Assembly (NCBI RefSeq): GCF_024347455.1 | Contig: NZ_AP025483.1 | Coordinates: forward strand, 1,054,001-1,118,000 | Source: Vibrio echinoideorum | GTDB lineage: Bacteria > Pseudomonadota > Gammaproteobacteria > Enterobacterales > Vibrionaceae | Direction: 5' to 3' | DNA length: 64,000 nt | Part shown: in pieces, positions 27,993-38,276 of the stretch | Numbering within the stretch: the first letter of the stretch is position 1 | Layout of the letters: each line of letters starts with the position of its first letter | Translations under genes and position numbers: made by a program | Notes under the pieces: generated by a model | What the model was told of the DNA's origin: nothing | What the model saw: only the letters and a program-made list of their open reading frames with translations | Database searches by the model: none

Positions 27993-28334
27993 TAATGACT
28001 ACCTGTTTATTTTTCTGATCGAAATCAGTTAAGGATGAAAATTAATCTCAAGAATAGACGAAGCACCATTGCTTGCGTACTAACCTTGGTCAAAAAAACG
28101 TTAATTTCCGTATTAAAGTGAAAGCGCACTTTTAAGAAAAGAGGCTTTTGCATTCCTTGCAGAAGTCGTCCCAAAGTTGCTTAAATTGTAAATAAGGGCA
28201 ACAATGAGATTGAGGTCTGCAAATAATAGCGATATTGTGCAAATATAACAAAAAAATTTGAAAGAATATTATTTTTCGTCAAATTTTTGTGTATTTAGTT
28301 GATGATTTCAACTTTTTTTTAATGGGAGACTCAT
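27993..28334. other. Divergent ackA-yfbV intergenic region
   Basis: 342 bp without a gene. It is very AT-rich on the yfbV side and ends in a dyad AGTTGATGATTTCAACT (28299-28315) with a T-run, just before the yfbV ribosome site GGGAG. No confident promoter was fixed for ackA. Confidence 0.45.
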
Positions 28335-28787
28335 ATGAGTAATAGAGTTGGTTTAGCTAGCAGTTTAAAAGATGGCCAAAAGTACATGGATCTCTGGCCT
28401 GTTCGAAAAGAGTTAAACGCTATTTTCCCTGAGCAACGCATCATCAAAGCGACGCGTTTTGGTGTTAAGGTGATGCCCGCAATAGCTGCAATAAGCGTCC
28501 TTACGCAAATGGTCTTTAACAATTACCAAGCGATGCCACAGGCTGTGGTTATGGCATTGTTTGCGATCAGCTTGCCGCTTCAAGGTATGTGGTGGTTAGG
28601 TAATCGTTCAAAAACTCAGCTTCCGCCGGCCTTAGTATCTTGGTACCGTGAATTGCATGAAAAGATCACCGAAACGGGTTTTGCATTAGAGCCAATGAAG
28701 CCACGCCCTCGTTACAAAGAGTTGGCGATCATTTTAAATCGCGCATTTCGTCAGCTAGACAAATCTTCAATGGAACGTTGGTTCTAA
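28335..28787 (+). CDS. yfbV: YfbV family membrane protein (UPF0208)
   Basis: 150 residues, close to E. coli YfbV (151). Two membrane segments (about 50-65 and 72-92) sit between charged cytoplasmic ends. The [15 protein letters not shown] start and the C-terminal [15 protein letters not shown] are typical. YfbV has been linked to insulating the terminus macrodomain; that function in Vibrio is inference. Divergent from ackA as in enterics. Confidence 0.92.
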   Translation: MSNRVGLASSLKDGQKYMDLWPVRKELNAIFPEQRIIKATRFGVKVMPAIAAISVLTQMVFNNYQAMPQAVVMALFAISLPLQGMWWLGNRSKTQLPPALVSWYRELHEKITETGFALEPMKPRPRYKELAIILNRAFRQLDKSSMERWF

Positions 28788-29116
28788 AAGGTCGTCCTAT
28801 ATCTCCCTCTAGTCTGAGAACAGTCATACATCATCGATAGCTCGTTCTCAGATTTGATCCTCTCTTCTAATCGCTTCACTTAGTCTTTATTCATTTAGCT
28901 TTGCCTTTATTTGCCGAGCTTATCTTGTATTCATTGAGTTTCTTACCTTTAAATCCAACAAACCCGCTTATCCCCACATAATTCGAACCTTGTTGTATTT
29001 TTGTTAAATATCACTTCAAGTTATCAATAGTTACTGGTAATAATGTCAATAGTGATTTTTGATGTTGTTCTCTTCGATCGAGTAATAACGAGTAGAGCTT
29101 GATTTAGGGAGCGATA
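28788..29116. other. Gap between yfbV and the binding-protein gene
   Basis: 329 bp with no credible gene. It contains a 9-bp stem TCTGAGAAC/GTTCTCAGA (28813-28852) with a long loop and only a weak U-run, possibly ending yfbV transcription. The rest is AT-rich. Confidence 0.45.
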
Positions 29117-30082
29117 ATGAGTTCTGTAAGAAAGATATTGGCAGCGGTTTTAAGCTGTCTGCTGTTGCTATGGACTGGCAATGTAATGGCGAACGTCGCC
29201 AAAGTGTCGGTTTCACAAGTTGTTGACCATCCAGATCTGAATGCGACACGCTTAGGACTCATCGAAGGGTTAAGAGTTAAAGGCTATGAAGCGGGTAAAA
29301 ATTTAGAGTTCTCTTATGAAATGGCTAATGGTAGCCCGGCGCAAGCCGCAAAAATTGCCAGAGAGTTAGTCAGCGAAAACCCCCACGTATTAGTGGGTAT
29401 CGCGACACCTACTTCGCAAGCTTTGGTTTCTGCAACGCGATCTATTCCTATTGTGTTTACCGCGGTTACTGATCCAATTGGTGCGAGACTGGTCAAACAC
29501 TTGGATAAACCGGGACGAAACGTTACCGGCCTTTCTGATTTGTCTCCGATTTCTCAACATGTATCTCTTATTAAAGAGCTCCTTCCTCAGGCAAGCTCAA
29601 TTGGGGTTGTTTATAATCCGGCTGAAGCAAATGCCGTCGCGTTAGTTGGGCTATTAAAGAAGTCTGCACGAGACTTTGGTTTTACTCTGTACACTGAAAA
29701 AGTGCTAACCATCGATGATGTAGAATCAAAAACCGAATCCATTGCTAAGAAGTCTGATGTTATTTACGCATTGACAGATAACACTGTTGCAAGTGGTATC
29801 GAAGGGCTTATAGAAGCTGCTAACCGAGCTGGAACGCCAGTGGTTGCCGGAGCGACGTCTTATGTAGGAAAAGGCGCTATAGCGGGCCTTGGGTTAGACT
29901 ATTATGACGTAGGTATTCAAACCGCAGATTATGTCGCTGCAATTCTGAATGGGCAAAAACCGGGGAAACTGAGTGTCAAAACCGCACAGAGCTCTCAGCT
30001 GGTCGTGAACCTTGAGGCGGCTCGTGAGCTAGGAGTGACATTGCCAAAGTCCGTAATTGATCGTGCAATAGTCAGTCGTTGA
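29117..30082 (+). CDS. Periplasmic substrate-binding protein (ABC_sub_bind / TrpX-like)
   Basis: 321 residues. A signal peptide (about 1-25, cut near VMA-NVAK) precedes a two-lobed binding protein of the ABC_sub_bind family. Typical stretches are DHPDLNATRLGLIEGL, ALTDNTVASGIEGL and GLGLDYYDVGIQTADY. Relatives bind tryptophan or other small molecules and are normally followed by permease and ATPase genes. Here neither follows: the next gene is a membrane diguanylate cyclase 250 bp downstream. The ligand is unknown. A role as a sensor partner is suggested in the findings. Confidence 0.85.
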   Translation: MSSVRKILAAVLSCLLLLWTGNVMANVAKVSVSQVVDHPDLNATRLGLIEGLRVKGYEAGKNLEFSYEMANGSPAQAAKIARELVSENPHVLVGIATPTSQALVSATRSIPIVFTAVTDPIGARLVKHLDKPGRNVTGLSDLSPISQHVSLIKELLPQASSIGVVYNPAEANAVALVGLLKKSARDFGFTLYTEKVLTIDDVESKTESIAKKSDVIYALTDNTVASGIEGLIEAANRAGTPVVAGATSYVGKGAIAGLGLDYYDVGIQTADYVAAILNGQKPGKLSVKTAQSSQLVVNLEAARELGVTLPKSVIDRAIVSR

Positions 30083-30332
30083 ACAACATTAGGTTTCAAT
30101 TGACGGACTATCTATAAGTTACTTTGTTAACAGTGCTTTAATACATTTAATGAACAAAAAAATTTACTCTAAATGCTATTTTCTCTCTACTTTATTCATT
30201 TTTAAGCAGTTATCTAACCATTACTCATACCGTTAATATCAATTTACATTGTTTTACATCGAGAGGACTGTTGATTAATGTCATAATATTAATGGTATAA
30301 ATGAAAATAGTTGAGCGCTAAGAGCACATTAT

Positions 30333-31799
30333 ATGAAAGTAAACAGGCACTTTAGCCTTAGTTTTATCTTCGGATTCCCAGCGGTGATCGCTTTAATGCT
30401 GCTAGGCCTAATTGGTAAGAACCATTTTGATGCGGTAAAAAAAGACATCAACAGTGAGTTGCATCGTATCGAAGAGGTTTTCGCTGGAACCACTAAAGTT
30501 GTCACTGCTTTAGATTACAGCTTCTCGAATTATTATAAATCCGGAAATCCACTTTTTCTTGACCATAATAAGCAGGTGGTCAATGGTCTTTGTCGTATTT
30601 GGCCTATCGATGTCCTACTACTCGCTGATGGTAAAACAGGCGACATTCCTTCTGTTGATATCGATTATATGTTGGTCGGTGAAGAATCGTTGTGCTCTGA
30701 AACCAGTGATAGCTACAAAAGTGCTTCCGAGAAAATCGCCTTGGCACCTATCCTTTCATTCTTGTCTCAACTTGATGAATACCACAATGGTGTGCATTTT
30801 ATTGATACCCGCGGTTATGTGATTTCGTCACCTGAAGACTTCGCTAAAGGGCTAGGGAAGGAACTGCTCTCTACGATAAAAAGTCGCCCATATTGGCAAA
30901 AAACCGCCAATAATCCGGATCAATTGACGCTCTCTGGGCCGGCATACCGATTTGACTCCCTTGATCGAATAATCAGTATGACAATTCCTGTGTTCAATCA
31001 AGGGGTGCATCAAGGGATGCTCTCGGTAGATATTGACGCTGGCAAATTACTGGGGGCTTCTAATCAACATTTAGCCGGCAAAGTGAACATCATTGATACA
31101 ACCTTGGCGGTTCCAAGCGACTCCTCAACCTTTTATAGCGAGATCGTCTTAGAAGGTGTCGCATCACATCATGCAATGTACTATGACTTTGATCTTGAAA
31201 AGGAAATAGAGCATTTCTTTATTTATGAAAAAGACAGTTTAATTGTCGCTATTATCGTTTACCTGTTCTCTGTCACTATCTTTTTCTACGTCAATTCCAA
31301 TATTGAACGCGGTTATTTCAAAGAACTTGCTGCCAAAGACCCGATGACAGGATTATTGAATCGACGTGGCTTAGAAGCGTTTTGGCGCAGCGTAGAGCAT
31401 GATCAATTATTTACCTTAACGGTGTTTGATATTGATGACTTTAAGTCAATTAACGATACCTATGGCCATGATAAAGGCGATGACGTGATTCGTTATATGT
31501 CGCGTCAGATAAGTAGCAGTATTCGAAGCAGTGACGTTGCCGCAAGGTTTGGCGGCGAAGAGTTTGTTGTTTATCTGAAAGGTGATGACCGGGAAACGAT
31601 GATTAGGACATTGCAACGTGTAAAAAATGCGATTTGCGCGAAATCAGCCGACATTGTCCCGAATGGATTTACGGTGTCTGGCGGTGTGTGTATTGTTGAA
31701 ACAAAGCAAAGCCAGCTTAACTTTGAAGAGATATTTAAGTACGCCGATGAAAAGTTGTACGCGGCTAAAACGACGGGTAAAGACCGTCTTGTATTTTAA
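30333..31799 (+). CDS. Membrane diguanylate cyclase with periplasmic sensor domain
   Basis: 488 residues. Membrane segments at about 10-28 and 302-320 enclose a periplasmic domain of about 270 residues with Cache-like features (FIDTRGYVISSP, RPYWQK), resembling GAPES1/dCache sensors. The GGDEF domain (about 330-488) has the active motif GGEEF at 407-411, the metal-binding D366 and an intact inhibitory I-site RSSD at 398-401. It should make c-di-GMP from two GTP and be product-inhibited. No EAL domain is present. The signal is unknown; the upstream binding protein is a candidate partner. Confidence 0.92.
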   Translation: MKVNRHFSLSFIFGFPAVIALMLLGLIGKNHFDAVKKDINSELHRIEEVFAGTTKVVTALDYSFSNYYKSGNPLFLDHNKQVVNGLCRIWPIDVLLLADGKTGDIPSVDIDYMLVGEESLCSETSDSYKSASEKIALAPILSFLSQLDEYHNGVHFIDTRGYVISSPEDFAKGLGKELLSTIKSRPYWQKTANNPDQLTLSGPAYRFDSLDRIISMTIPVFNQGVHQGMLSVDIDAGKLLGASNQHLAGKVNIIDTTLAVPSDSSTFYSEIVLEGVASHHAMYYDFDLEKEIEHFFIYEKDSLIVAIIVYLFSVTIFFYVNSNIERGYFKELAAKDPMTGLLNRRGLEAFWRSVEHDQLFTLTVFDIDDFKSINDTYGHDKGDDVIRYMSRQISSSIRSSDVAARFGGEEFVVYLKGDDRETMIRTLQRVKNAICAKSADIVPNGFTVSGGVCIVETKQSQLNFEEIFKYADEKLYAAKTTGKDRLVF

Positions 31800-31874
31800 C
31801 CGCGCTATTGAATAAGCGTTTTTTAGGATTAGGAAAGAGTTAACGCGTTTTTCGAGTGGAAACGTGCATGCGAG

Positions 31875-32831
31875 CTAAACGGATTGGCAGCGCTGATCCT
31901 GGTAACGTTGTAGGCGCTCTACAATGGGTGGCGCTTTCTTGAAAGTACGAATTTCTTTAAATAGTTCGTTCGCTTCAGGGTAGCCTTTGCTTAAATAGAC
32001 AAACCATTGTTTCACTCTATTGGGGTAGTACATGCCTTTATCCCCTTTAATTTGAAACTCTGAATAGCGCAGTAAAAGTTCAATGACTTTATCCCACGGC
32101 ATTTTCTGGTGGTTGTGCTTAACGACATTACCAAGGTTTGGAATATTGAAAGCGCCGCGGCAGACCATCAATGAATCGACTCCTGTTGCTTTAATGCAAT
32201 CTTGACCATCTTCATAGTTCCAAATTTCACCGTTCGCAATCAACGGTAGAGAGGTTTTCTCTCTTATTTGATTGATGTAGTCCCATTTGATTTCACTAGC
32301 CTTGTAACCACCTGTTTTAGTTCTCGCATGCACAGTCAGTTCGTCAGCTTTCGCTTGTTCAATGGCATCGACAATCTCAAAACACTCCTCAGGATGTTCC
32401 CAGCCCAGTCGAATTTTTGCGGATACCGGAATATGTGCAGGTACCGCTTCTCGGCAGGCTTTCACCACTTGATAGATGAGTTCAGGCTCTTTTAGCAATG
32501 AAGCTCCACCATTACTTTTGTTTACTGCTTTCGCAGGACACCCAAAGTTAATATCAATACCTTTAGCGCCTAAGTTGGCTGCTTGAAAGGCATTCTCAGC
32601 CATCCAATTTGGGTGTTGCCCCAAAAGTTGAAGGTGAATAGGTACACCAGCCATGGTTTGAGAGCCTTGATGTAACTCAGGGCAAATACGGTGGAATACA
32701 TGCGGAGGAAGAAGTTGATCAACGATACGTACAAATTCTGTGACACAGAGATCGTAATCATTGATCTCTGTGAGAATTTCACGCATTAGGTGATCTAGAA
32801 CGCCCTCCATTGGGCCAAGTATTACTCGCAT
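31875..32831 (-). CDS. dusC: tRNA-dihydrouridine(16) synthase
   Basis: 318 residues. FMN-dependent reduction of U16 in tRNA D-loops. The N-terminal MRVILGPMEGVLDHLMRE is characteristic of DusC rather than DusA/B; the catalytic cysteine lies in INFGCPAKAVNKSNGG. HARTKTGGY and ANGEIW motifs line the flavin site. It ends convergently with the diguanylate cyclase. Confidence 0.95.
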   Translation of the reverse strand: MRVILGPMEGVLDHLMREILTEINDYDLCVTEFVRIVDQLLPPHVFHRICPELHQGSQTMAGVPIHLQLLGQHPNWMAENAFQAANLGAKGIDINFGCPAKAVNKSNGGASLLKEPELIYQVVKACREAVPAHIPVSAKIRLGWEHPEECFEIVDAIEQAKADELTVHARTKTGGYKASEIKWDYINQIREKTSLPLIANGEIWNYEDGQDCIKATGVDSLMVCRGAFNIPNLGNVVKHNHQKMPWDKVIELLLRYSEFQIKGDKGMYYPNRVKQWFVYLSKGYPEANELFKEIRTFKKAPPIVERLQRYQDQRCQSV

Positions 32832-32902
32832 ATTGTTCTACCGAAACTGGGTGTACCGAAAATTAAGAGGCGTGATTGTACGGTGTGTTACTTAGCTTGT
32901 CA

Positions 32903-33457
32903 CTAGGGAGCGGTATTCGCCATTTCTCTGGTTATTCTTACTTCTCCTGTAATTGGTGAGTAATAGAGAATAGGTAAACGCTCAGAGGTCGTAAAGCTTG
33001 GAGTATAGTAGTAATAACACTCAGGTGTTCCAGTATACCAACTAACAATGGCCTCATTCGAAGGGAGAATAAAGCCAGTGTCGTATTGAGAGCGAGCGAC
33101 CAAGTCGGAATCAATTAAAGAGTTCCAAAGTGCCACACATTGGTCACCTTCAACTTTTGGCGCTTCTGTTGGCGGTGTATCAAGAATCGAAATTGGAAAA
33201 CCAGTTTCCGACGGGTACACATCGCCTTCACCATAATCCACTACCTGATCAAACCCTTGCTCACCATCGACAAGCCACTGTGAATGATACATATCTATAC
33301 TGTTTCTAAATGCAGAAAACGCACCTTGCGCTAAGGATTCATGAGCGTCTCGCTGAACACCAAGAAAACGAGGTGCAGCGGTTACTGCCAATACGCCCAA
33401 AATAACGACCACAACAACAAGTTCGAGTAATGTAAAACCTTGTGCTTTTAATTTCAT
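32903..33457 (-). CDS. Lone type IV prepilin-like protein
   Basis: 184 residues from ATG 33457; a longer frame to 33523 lacks a signal before the prepilin motif. Class III signal MKLKAQG-FTLLEL with cleavage after G7 and the glutamate at mature position 5, followed by a hydrophobic helix VVVVVILGVLAVTAAP. The C-terminal part is a globular domain with two cysteines (VEGDQCVALW and GTPECYYY) that could form the D-loop disulfide. It resembles MshA-type minor pilins. No other pilus genes are adjacent, so assembly would rely on machinery elsewhere. Confidence 0.85.
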   Translation of the reverse strand: MKLKAQGFTLLELVVVVVILGVLAVTAAPRFLGVQRDAHESLAQGAFSAFRNSIDMYHSQWLVDGEQGFDQVVDYGEGDVYPSETGFPISILDTPPTEAPKVEGDQCVALWNSLIDSDLVARSQYDTGFILPSNEAIVSWYTGTPECYYYYTPSFTTSERLPILYYSPITGEVRITREMANTAP

Positions 33458-33667
33458 GTTGAATACGCCTAAATGTAACTGAATGCTTGAGCTGGTTTTT
33501 ACACCCAGGGCTCTGATTATCAAAGCGAAATAAGTGAAATATTAATGACATTTGAATAGCAATGGTTTGCGTATGCTTGTTGATTTCAAAACAGAGAGAT
33601 GTGGTTGGCGACATCTGGGGAGGGATGGCGTTATAATAACGAAAATGCCCCAATATCCAGAGCTTTC

Positions 33668-34288
33668 ATGACATATCAATTATTAAACCTACCAGAATCA
33701 GTCACTGACATTACGCCTCAATTTATCGAAGGTGCAATCCTTGCTTCTAACCTAGCGACTAAGCCATTAGATCCAGAAGCGTGGCTAGCTGTCGTTGCTC
33801 CTGAAGCAGGTAAAGAGCTTGTTTCAATGGCCACTGAACAAATTAATCGTCAACATAACCTAATTCAGCGTAATGAATATTTACTGACAGACGTGTTTGC
33901 TGATGGCGACTTTAATGAGCAATTCGCAGGTTTTGCTGAAGGTTTCATGATGGTTTGGCCAACAGTTGAAGAGCAATGGCAAACAGTGACGATGGCTGAT
34001 GGCACTTTGCGTATGTTACAAGCGCTCCTGACAACACTGATGTTAGCGATTGATGAAGAACACACTCAGCAGCAAATGATTGCTGTCGGTCTGGAAAATC
34101 CGCCATCACTCGAAGATTTGGTCGGTCAGGTTGACCTGATGATTTCAGAAGTAGCGTTGGCTGCGGACGAGGCGATGTTGGGTAATAAGTCACAGAGTGT
34201 TAACCCATTTAAAGATATCGGTCGTAACGACCCTTGCCCATGTGAAAGTGGTAAAAAGTTTAAGCAATGTTGCGGTAAAAAAAGCTAA
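33668..34288 (+). CDS. YecA/UPF0149 family protein with SEC-C motif
   Basis: 207 residues from ATG 33668; upstream codons are open to 33599 but do not match the family. The N-terminal 1-170 is a helical UPF0149 (YgfB/YecA) domain. The C-terminus [20 protein letters not shown] is the SEC-C zinc-binding motif also found at the end of SecA. Such proteins may contact ribosomes or SecB; the function here is unknown. A bidirectional terminator follows. Confidence 0.9.
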   Translation: MTYQLLNLPESVTDITPQFIEGAILASNLATKPLDPEAWLAVVAPEAGKELVSMATEQINRQHNLIQRNEYLLTDVFADGDFNEQFAGFAEGFMMVWPTVEEQWQTVTMADGTLRMLQALLTTLMLAIDEEHTQQQMIAVGLENPPSLEDLVGQVDLMISEVALAADEAMLGNKSQSVNPFKDIGRNDPCPCESGKKFKQCCGKKS

Positions 34289-34330
34289 TAGCTAACGAGT
34301 AGAATTGCAATTAAACAAAATTTAAATGAT

Positions 34331-34359
34331 AAAAGTCGACCTTATGGTCGACTTTTTTT
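34331..34359. terminator. Bidirectional terminator between the SEC-C gene and dsbB
   Basis: AAAAGTCGACC-TTAT-GGTCGACTTTTTTT: a 10-bp stem with A- and T-runs on both sides; the flanking genes converge. Confidence 0.9.
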
Positions 34360-34381
34360 GTTCCAATTTTTAAAGTTATTG

Positions 34382-34906
34382 TTAGTCATTTTTTGATTTA
34401 ACAAATTGAGAAATAACAATAAACCCGCAAGCAATTAAGTTACCGGTAAAGATAATCACTAGCCATTGAGGCATCGAAAGCTCTAAGAGTTGCCATACAA
34501 CTTTGCTACAGTCACCGTAAGCTTCAAACATCCACGGTGCCCATTGGTTTAATGGTGCCCAACTAGGGAAGGTCACGAATAAGTCACAAGTTGCGAAAGG
34601 AGAAGGGTTGAACTGATAATCAACGTGCTGTAACGCAAGCATCAAACCTTTGTAGGCACCAAACCCCCAACCAGCGAGCCCTAACCAACGTGATACTGGG
34701 TTATTCGGAGCAATAGCACCAATTAGAGCAGCGACGCCGATAGCAAGCATGGCAACGCGTTCATAAATACACATCACGCAAGGACCAAGCATCATCACAT
34801 GCTGGAAGAAAAGAGCACATGCTTCAAAAAATACAATAAAAGCTAGCAGTAAAAGCCAAGATAAACGTCCCTTAGAGAAGTCTTTGAGCATTACAAAAAA
34901 GTTCAC
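34382..34906 (-). CDS. dsbB: Disulfide bond formation protein DsbB
   Basis: 174 residues from GTG 34906, which has AGGA 8 bases upstream; an ATG five codons in is an alternative. Four membrane helices. The redox pairs C43-C46 (GPCVMC) and C107...C133 correspond to C41-C44 and C104-C130 of E. coli. It reoxidises DsbA and passes electrons to quinone. It is separated from nhaB by a terminator. Confidence 0.96.
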   Translation of the reverse strand: MNFFVMLKDFSKGRLSWLLLLAFIVFFEACALFFQHVMMLGPCVMCIYERVAMLAIGVAALIGAIAPNNPVSRWLGLAGWGFGAYKGLMLALQHVDYQFNPSPFATCDLFVTFPSWAPLNQWAPWMFEAYGDCSKVVWQLLELSMPQWLVIIFTGNLIACGFIVISQFVKSKND

Positions 34907-34927
34907 GAATTTAATCCTGTCTATAAA

Positions 34928-34960
34928 ATAAAAAAGCCCTGAATACTCAGAGCTTTTTAT
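34928..34960 (-). terminator. Terminator after nhaB
   Basis: On the minus strand AAAAAGCTCTGAGTATTCAGGGC with a TTTTTT tail: a 9-bp stem with one mismatch, about 80 bp past the nhaB stop. Confidence 0.75.
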
Positions 34961-35037
34961 CTTGGATAAGTTTCCTAATCAACTAATATTTTTGATTAGT
35001 TAGATACACTTATTGCCCTTTGCAACACAAAGTCAGC

Positions 35038-36630
35038 TTAGTGACCACCAGAGATCACTGGAGCAACAACTTCACCAGTACGCTGAATGATCCAGCCTGC
35101 ATCGTAGAACCACGCTGTCATCGGCTCTACGAAGAACACGATGCCAGCAAGGCCAACAAGTGCCAGGACGATTGTGTAAGGTAGGGCCATGATAACCATA
35201 CGGCCGTAAGACAGTCTAATTAGCGGAGCAAGTGCTGATGTTAACAGGAATAAGAAGGCAGCCTGGCCGTTTGGCGTAGCAACCGAAGGTAGGTTAGTAC
35301 CTGTGTTTATCGCAACAGCAAGTAGATCGAATTGGTCGCGAGTGATGATGTCTTCAACAAGTGCAGTTTTCACTTCGTTGATGTAAACCGTACCTACGAA
35401 CACGTTATCCGAAACCATCGATAAGATACCGTTGGCCACATAGAATAATGCAAGCTGTGCACCTTTATCTTCAACGTGAAGTACCGCATCGATCACTGGC
35501 TTAAATAGTCCCTGGTCAATGATTACAGCAACAACCGCGAAAAAGACAGCAAGAAGTGCAGTAAATGGTAGCGCTTCTTCAAAGGCTTTACCCATCGAGT
35601 GCTCTTCAATTACACCAGTAAACGCCGTTGCTAAGATAATAACTGAAAGACCAATCAAGCCGACTTCAGCCACGTGAAGCGCAAGGCCGACAATAAGCCA
35701 AACTGCGATTGCACTTTGAACCCATAGTTTTGCTACGTCTTGTTTTGTACGATTTGCGCGTTCTTTGTTGTCAAATTCAACTAAGATTTGGCGAACGTTA
35801 TTTGGCAGTTCTGCACCGTAGCCAAATACTTTGAATTTCTCCACAAGTGCACAAGTGATAATGCCGCAGATGAATACTGGCAGTGTTACTGGCAGCATGC
35901 GGATAATAAATTCACCGAACTCCCAGCCTGCTTGTTTAGCAATCACTAAGTTTTGCGGCTCACCTACCATAGTCATTACACCGCCTAGTGCAGTACCAAC
36001 ACCTGCGTGCATAAGCAATGAACGCAAGAAAGCACGGTAGTTTTCTAAGTCATCACGAGTAAGTTCAGAGAGCTCTTCATCATGAGTATGATCGTGTGCA
36101 GACGTTGTGCCTTTGCCTGATGCTACTTTGTGATAGATAGAATAGAAGCCAACCGCAACGCTAATCACTACGGCGATTACTGTTAGCGCATCTAGGAAGG
36201 CAGACAAGAAGGCCGCTGCAATACAAAAGGCGACAGAAAGCAATACTTTAGATTGGATACCGAGCAGGATCTTCGTGAAAATGAACAAAAGTAGTTCTTT
36301 CATGAAGTATATGCCAGCAACCATGAATACTAATAAGAGTAATACAGGGAGGTTTGCTTGTAGCTCATGATAAACCATTTCTGGTTTGGTCATGCCAATG
36401 GCGACAGCTTGAATTGCTAATAAACCACCCGGTTGAAGAGGGTAGCATTTTAGAGCCATAGCGAGAGTGAAAATAAACTCAACCACCAATAGCCAACCCG
36501 CAACAAATGGGTCAACTAGGAAGAAAACAAACGGGTTGATGATTAAAAAGGAAATGATGGCAAGTTTATACCAATCAGGAGCTTTACCAAGGAAGTTCTT
36601 GATAAAAGCGTTTCCGAGAGACATCGGCAT
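35038..36630 (-). CDS. nhaB: Na+/H+ antiporter NhaB
   Basis: 530 residues, polytopic. The N-terminal [19 protein letters not shown] and the [23 protein letters not shown] segment are highly typical of NhaB. It exports Na+ in exchange for protons, important in a marine bacterium. Long central hydrophilic loop at about 175-205. It is divergent from fadR across a 634-bp gap, the usual nhaB-fadR pairing. Confidence 0.97.
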   Translation of the reverse strand: MPMSLGNAFIKNFLGKAPDWYKLAIISFLIINPFVFFLVDPFVAGWLLVVEFIFTLAMALKCYPLQPGGLLAIQAVAIGMTKPEMVYHELQANLPVLLLLVFMVAGIYFMKELLLFIFTKILLGIQSKVLLSVAFCIAAAFLSAFLDALTVIAVVISVAVGFYSIYHKVASGKGTTSAHDHTHDEELSELTRDDLENYRAFLRSLLMHAGVGTALGGVMTMVGEPQNLVIAKQAGWEFGEFIIRMLPVTLPVFICGIITCALVEKFKVFGYGAELPNNVRQILVEFDNKERANRTKQDVAKLWVQSAIAVWLIVGLALHVAEVGLIGLSVIILATAFTGVIEEHSMGKAFEEALPFTALLAVFFAVVAVIIDQGLFKPVIDAVLHVEDKGAQLALFYVANGILSMVSDNVFVGTVYINEVKTALVEDIITRDQFDLLAVAINTGTNLPSVATPNGQAAFLFLLTSALAPLIRLSYGRMVIMALPYTIVLALVGLAGIVFFVEPMTAWFYDAGWIIQRTGEVVAPVISGGH

Positions 36631-37264
36631 GTTAATACTCTTTTATGTTGATTATGAATAGACAAGCAATACAACATTTTGAGAATCGAGTTATAAAATT
36701 GTTAAAAACTATAACTAACAGTGACTTAGAAAAACTACATTCCATGTAATGTTCTGTGGTCTTGCCAAGTCACTCCCTTAGAAACTCAAGCACTGCTTAT
36801 TTTTGAGCGCAACTCTACTCTTAGATAACATTTAGTCAACAGGAAAAGCCCCGTAGCTCTAAAAATACCTATTTTTTGTTGAGAAACGCGATCAAAGTAG
36901 CGCAAGCATACCACTTAAAATGTGATAAAAACCGACTAGAATCAATATTTCAGCGAAATGATTGAAATTAACATGATAAGGACGGTTTATATATGATTAT
37001 TACAACTTAACATTGCAAATTCGCAATTCTAAAATTATGACTAATCTCATTGATTTTAAAGAAAATTTGTTGTGTTAACAACTTGTTGAAATGGTGATTT
37101 ATAGTCGCTTGCTTTCTAAACTTAAGGGGCAAACGTGTGCTGCACGTTAGAGCTTTAACTCTACTGGTGGTTTTGGGTGAGTAAAGTTTTTGAGGGTGTT
37201 TCCGCTAGGAGTGACTAGTGGTATGATGAGTAAATTAGAATAATTAAATTGGATTGAAGTGTAG
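36631..37264. other. Long nhaB-fadR divergent intergenic region
   Basis: 634 bp with no supportable gene. It is AT-rich, with scattered short dyads; no FadR operator, riboswitch or terminator was recognised. A short open frame on the minus strand across the fadR start is a shadow. Confidence 0.5.
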
Positions 37265-38104
37265 ATGGTCATTAAGGCGAAGAGCCCGGCAGGCTTTGCA
37301 GAAAAGTATATCATTGAAAGTATTTGGAATGGCCGTTTTGCTCCTGGCTCTATTTTACCCGCAGAGCGTGAGCTTTCTGAATTGATTGGTGTAACACGCA
37401 CCACGCTTCGTGAAGTGCTTCAGCGCCTTGCTCGTGATGGTTGGTTGACAATCCAGCACGGTAAACCAACTAAAGTTAACCAGTTTATGGAAACCTCAGG
37501 TCTTCATATCCTAGATACGTTGATGACGTTGGATGTTGATAATGCGAGCAAAATGGTAGAAGACTTACTTGCAGCTCGAACTAATATCAGCCCGATCTTT
37601 ATGCGCTATGCTTTTAAATCAAACAAAGAAGCTTCTGAACGCACGATCACTAACGTGATTGAATCTTGTGAAGCTCTATTAGCGGCACCAACGTGGGATG
37701 AATTTTTAGAATCTTCTCCTTATGCTGACAAGATTAAACAAGCTGTTAAAGAAAATGTAGAAAAAGACGAAGCGAAACGCCAAACGATCTTAATCGCGAA
37801 GACTTTCAACTTCTATGATTATATGCTTTTCCAACGTTTGGCATTCCATTCAGGTAACCAAATTTACGGCCTGATTTTTAACGGTGTACGTAAACTTTAT
37901 GACCGAGTGGGTAGCTACTACTTCTCTAACCCAGAAGCACGACGTTTAGCTATGGACTTCTATAAAGAGTTGTTCGTTATATGTGAGAGCGGCCAACGTG
38001 AAAACTTGCCATTGGTGATCCGTAATTACGGTATTGCAAGTGCGCAAGTTTGGAATGAAATGAAAACGACGTTGCCGACTAACTTTACTGAAGACGACAG
38101 TTAA
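37265..38104 (+). CDS. fadR: Fatty-acid metabolism regulator FadR, long Vibrio form
   Basis: 279 residues against 239 in E. coli. The GntR-type winged helix (1-75) is almost identical ([26 protein letters not shown]). The C-terminal acyl-CoA-binding domain has an extra block of about 40 residues at roughly 140-180 (TWDEFLESS to ILIAK). In V. cholerae FadR this insertion creates a second acyl-CoA site. It represses beta-oxidation genes and activates fab genes. Own terminator follows. Confidence 0.97.
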   Translation: MVIKAKSPAGFAEKYIIESIWNGRFAPGSILPAERELSELIGVTRTTLREVLQRLARDGWLTIQHGKPTKVNQFMETSGLHILDTLMTLDVDNASKMVEDLLAARTNISPIFMRYAFKSNKEASERTITNVIESCEALLAAPTWDEFLESSPYADKIKQAVKENVEKDEAKRQTILIAKTFNFYDYMLFQRLAFHSGNQIYGLIFNGVRKLYDRVGSYYFSNPEARRLAMDFYKELFVICESGQRENLPLVIRNYGIASAQVWNEMKTTLPTNFTEDDS

Positions 38105-38157
38105 GCTTTCAACTAATTATTGTTAGGTCTATTCAGTCAGTAACGTAAATAAAACGA

Positions 38158-38195
38158 AAAAGCGGCGAGATAATCAGATTATCTCGCCGCTTTTT
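38158..38195 (+). terminator. Terminator of fadR
   Basis: A perfect stem AAGCGGCGAGATAATC and its complement followed by TTTTT; one of the strongest in the window. Confidence 0.9.
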
Positions 38196-38276
38196 ATTGT
38201 TTAATTAAGCTTACTTTTTCAGTTGTAAGCCTGAATGGTTTTTACTGTTAAGCATTAAGCAAAAACCAAGCTTTGA

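Noticed and set aside
37147..37404. Minus-strand open frame across the fadR start
   Set aside because: Overlaps the well-supported fadR N-terminus; no recognisable protein features.
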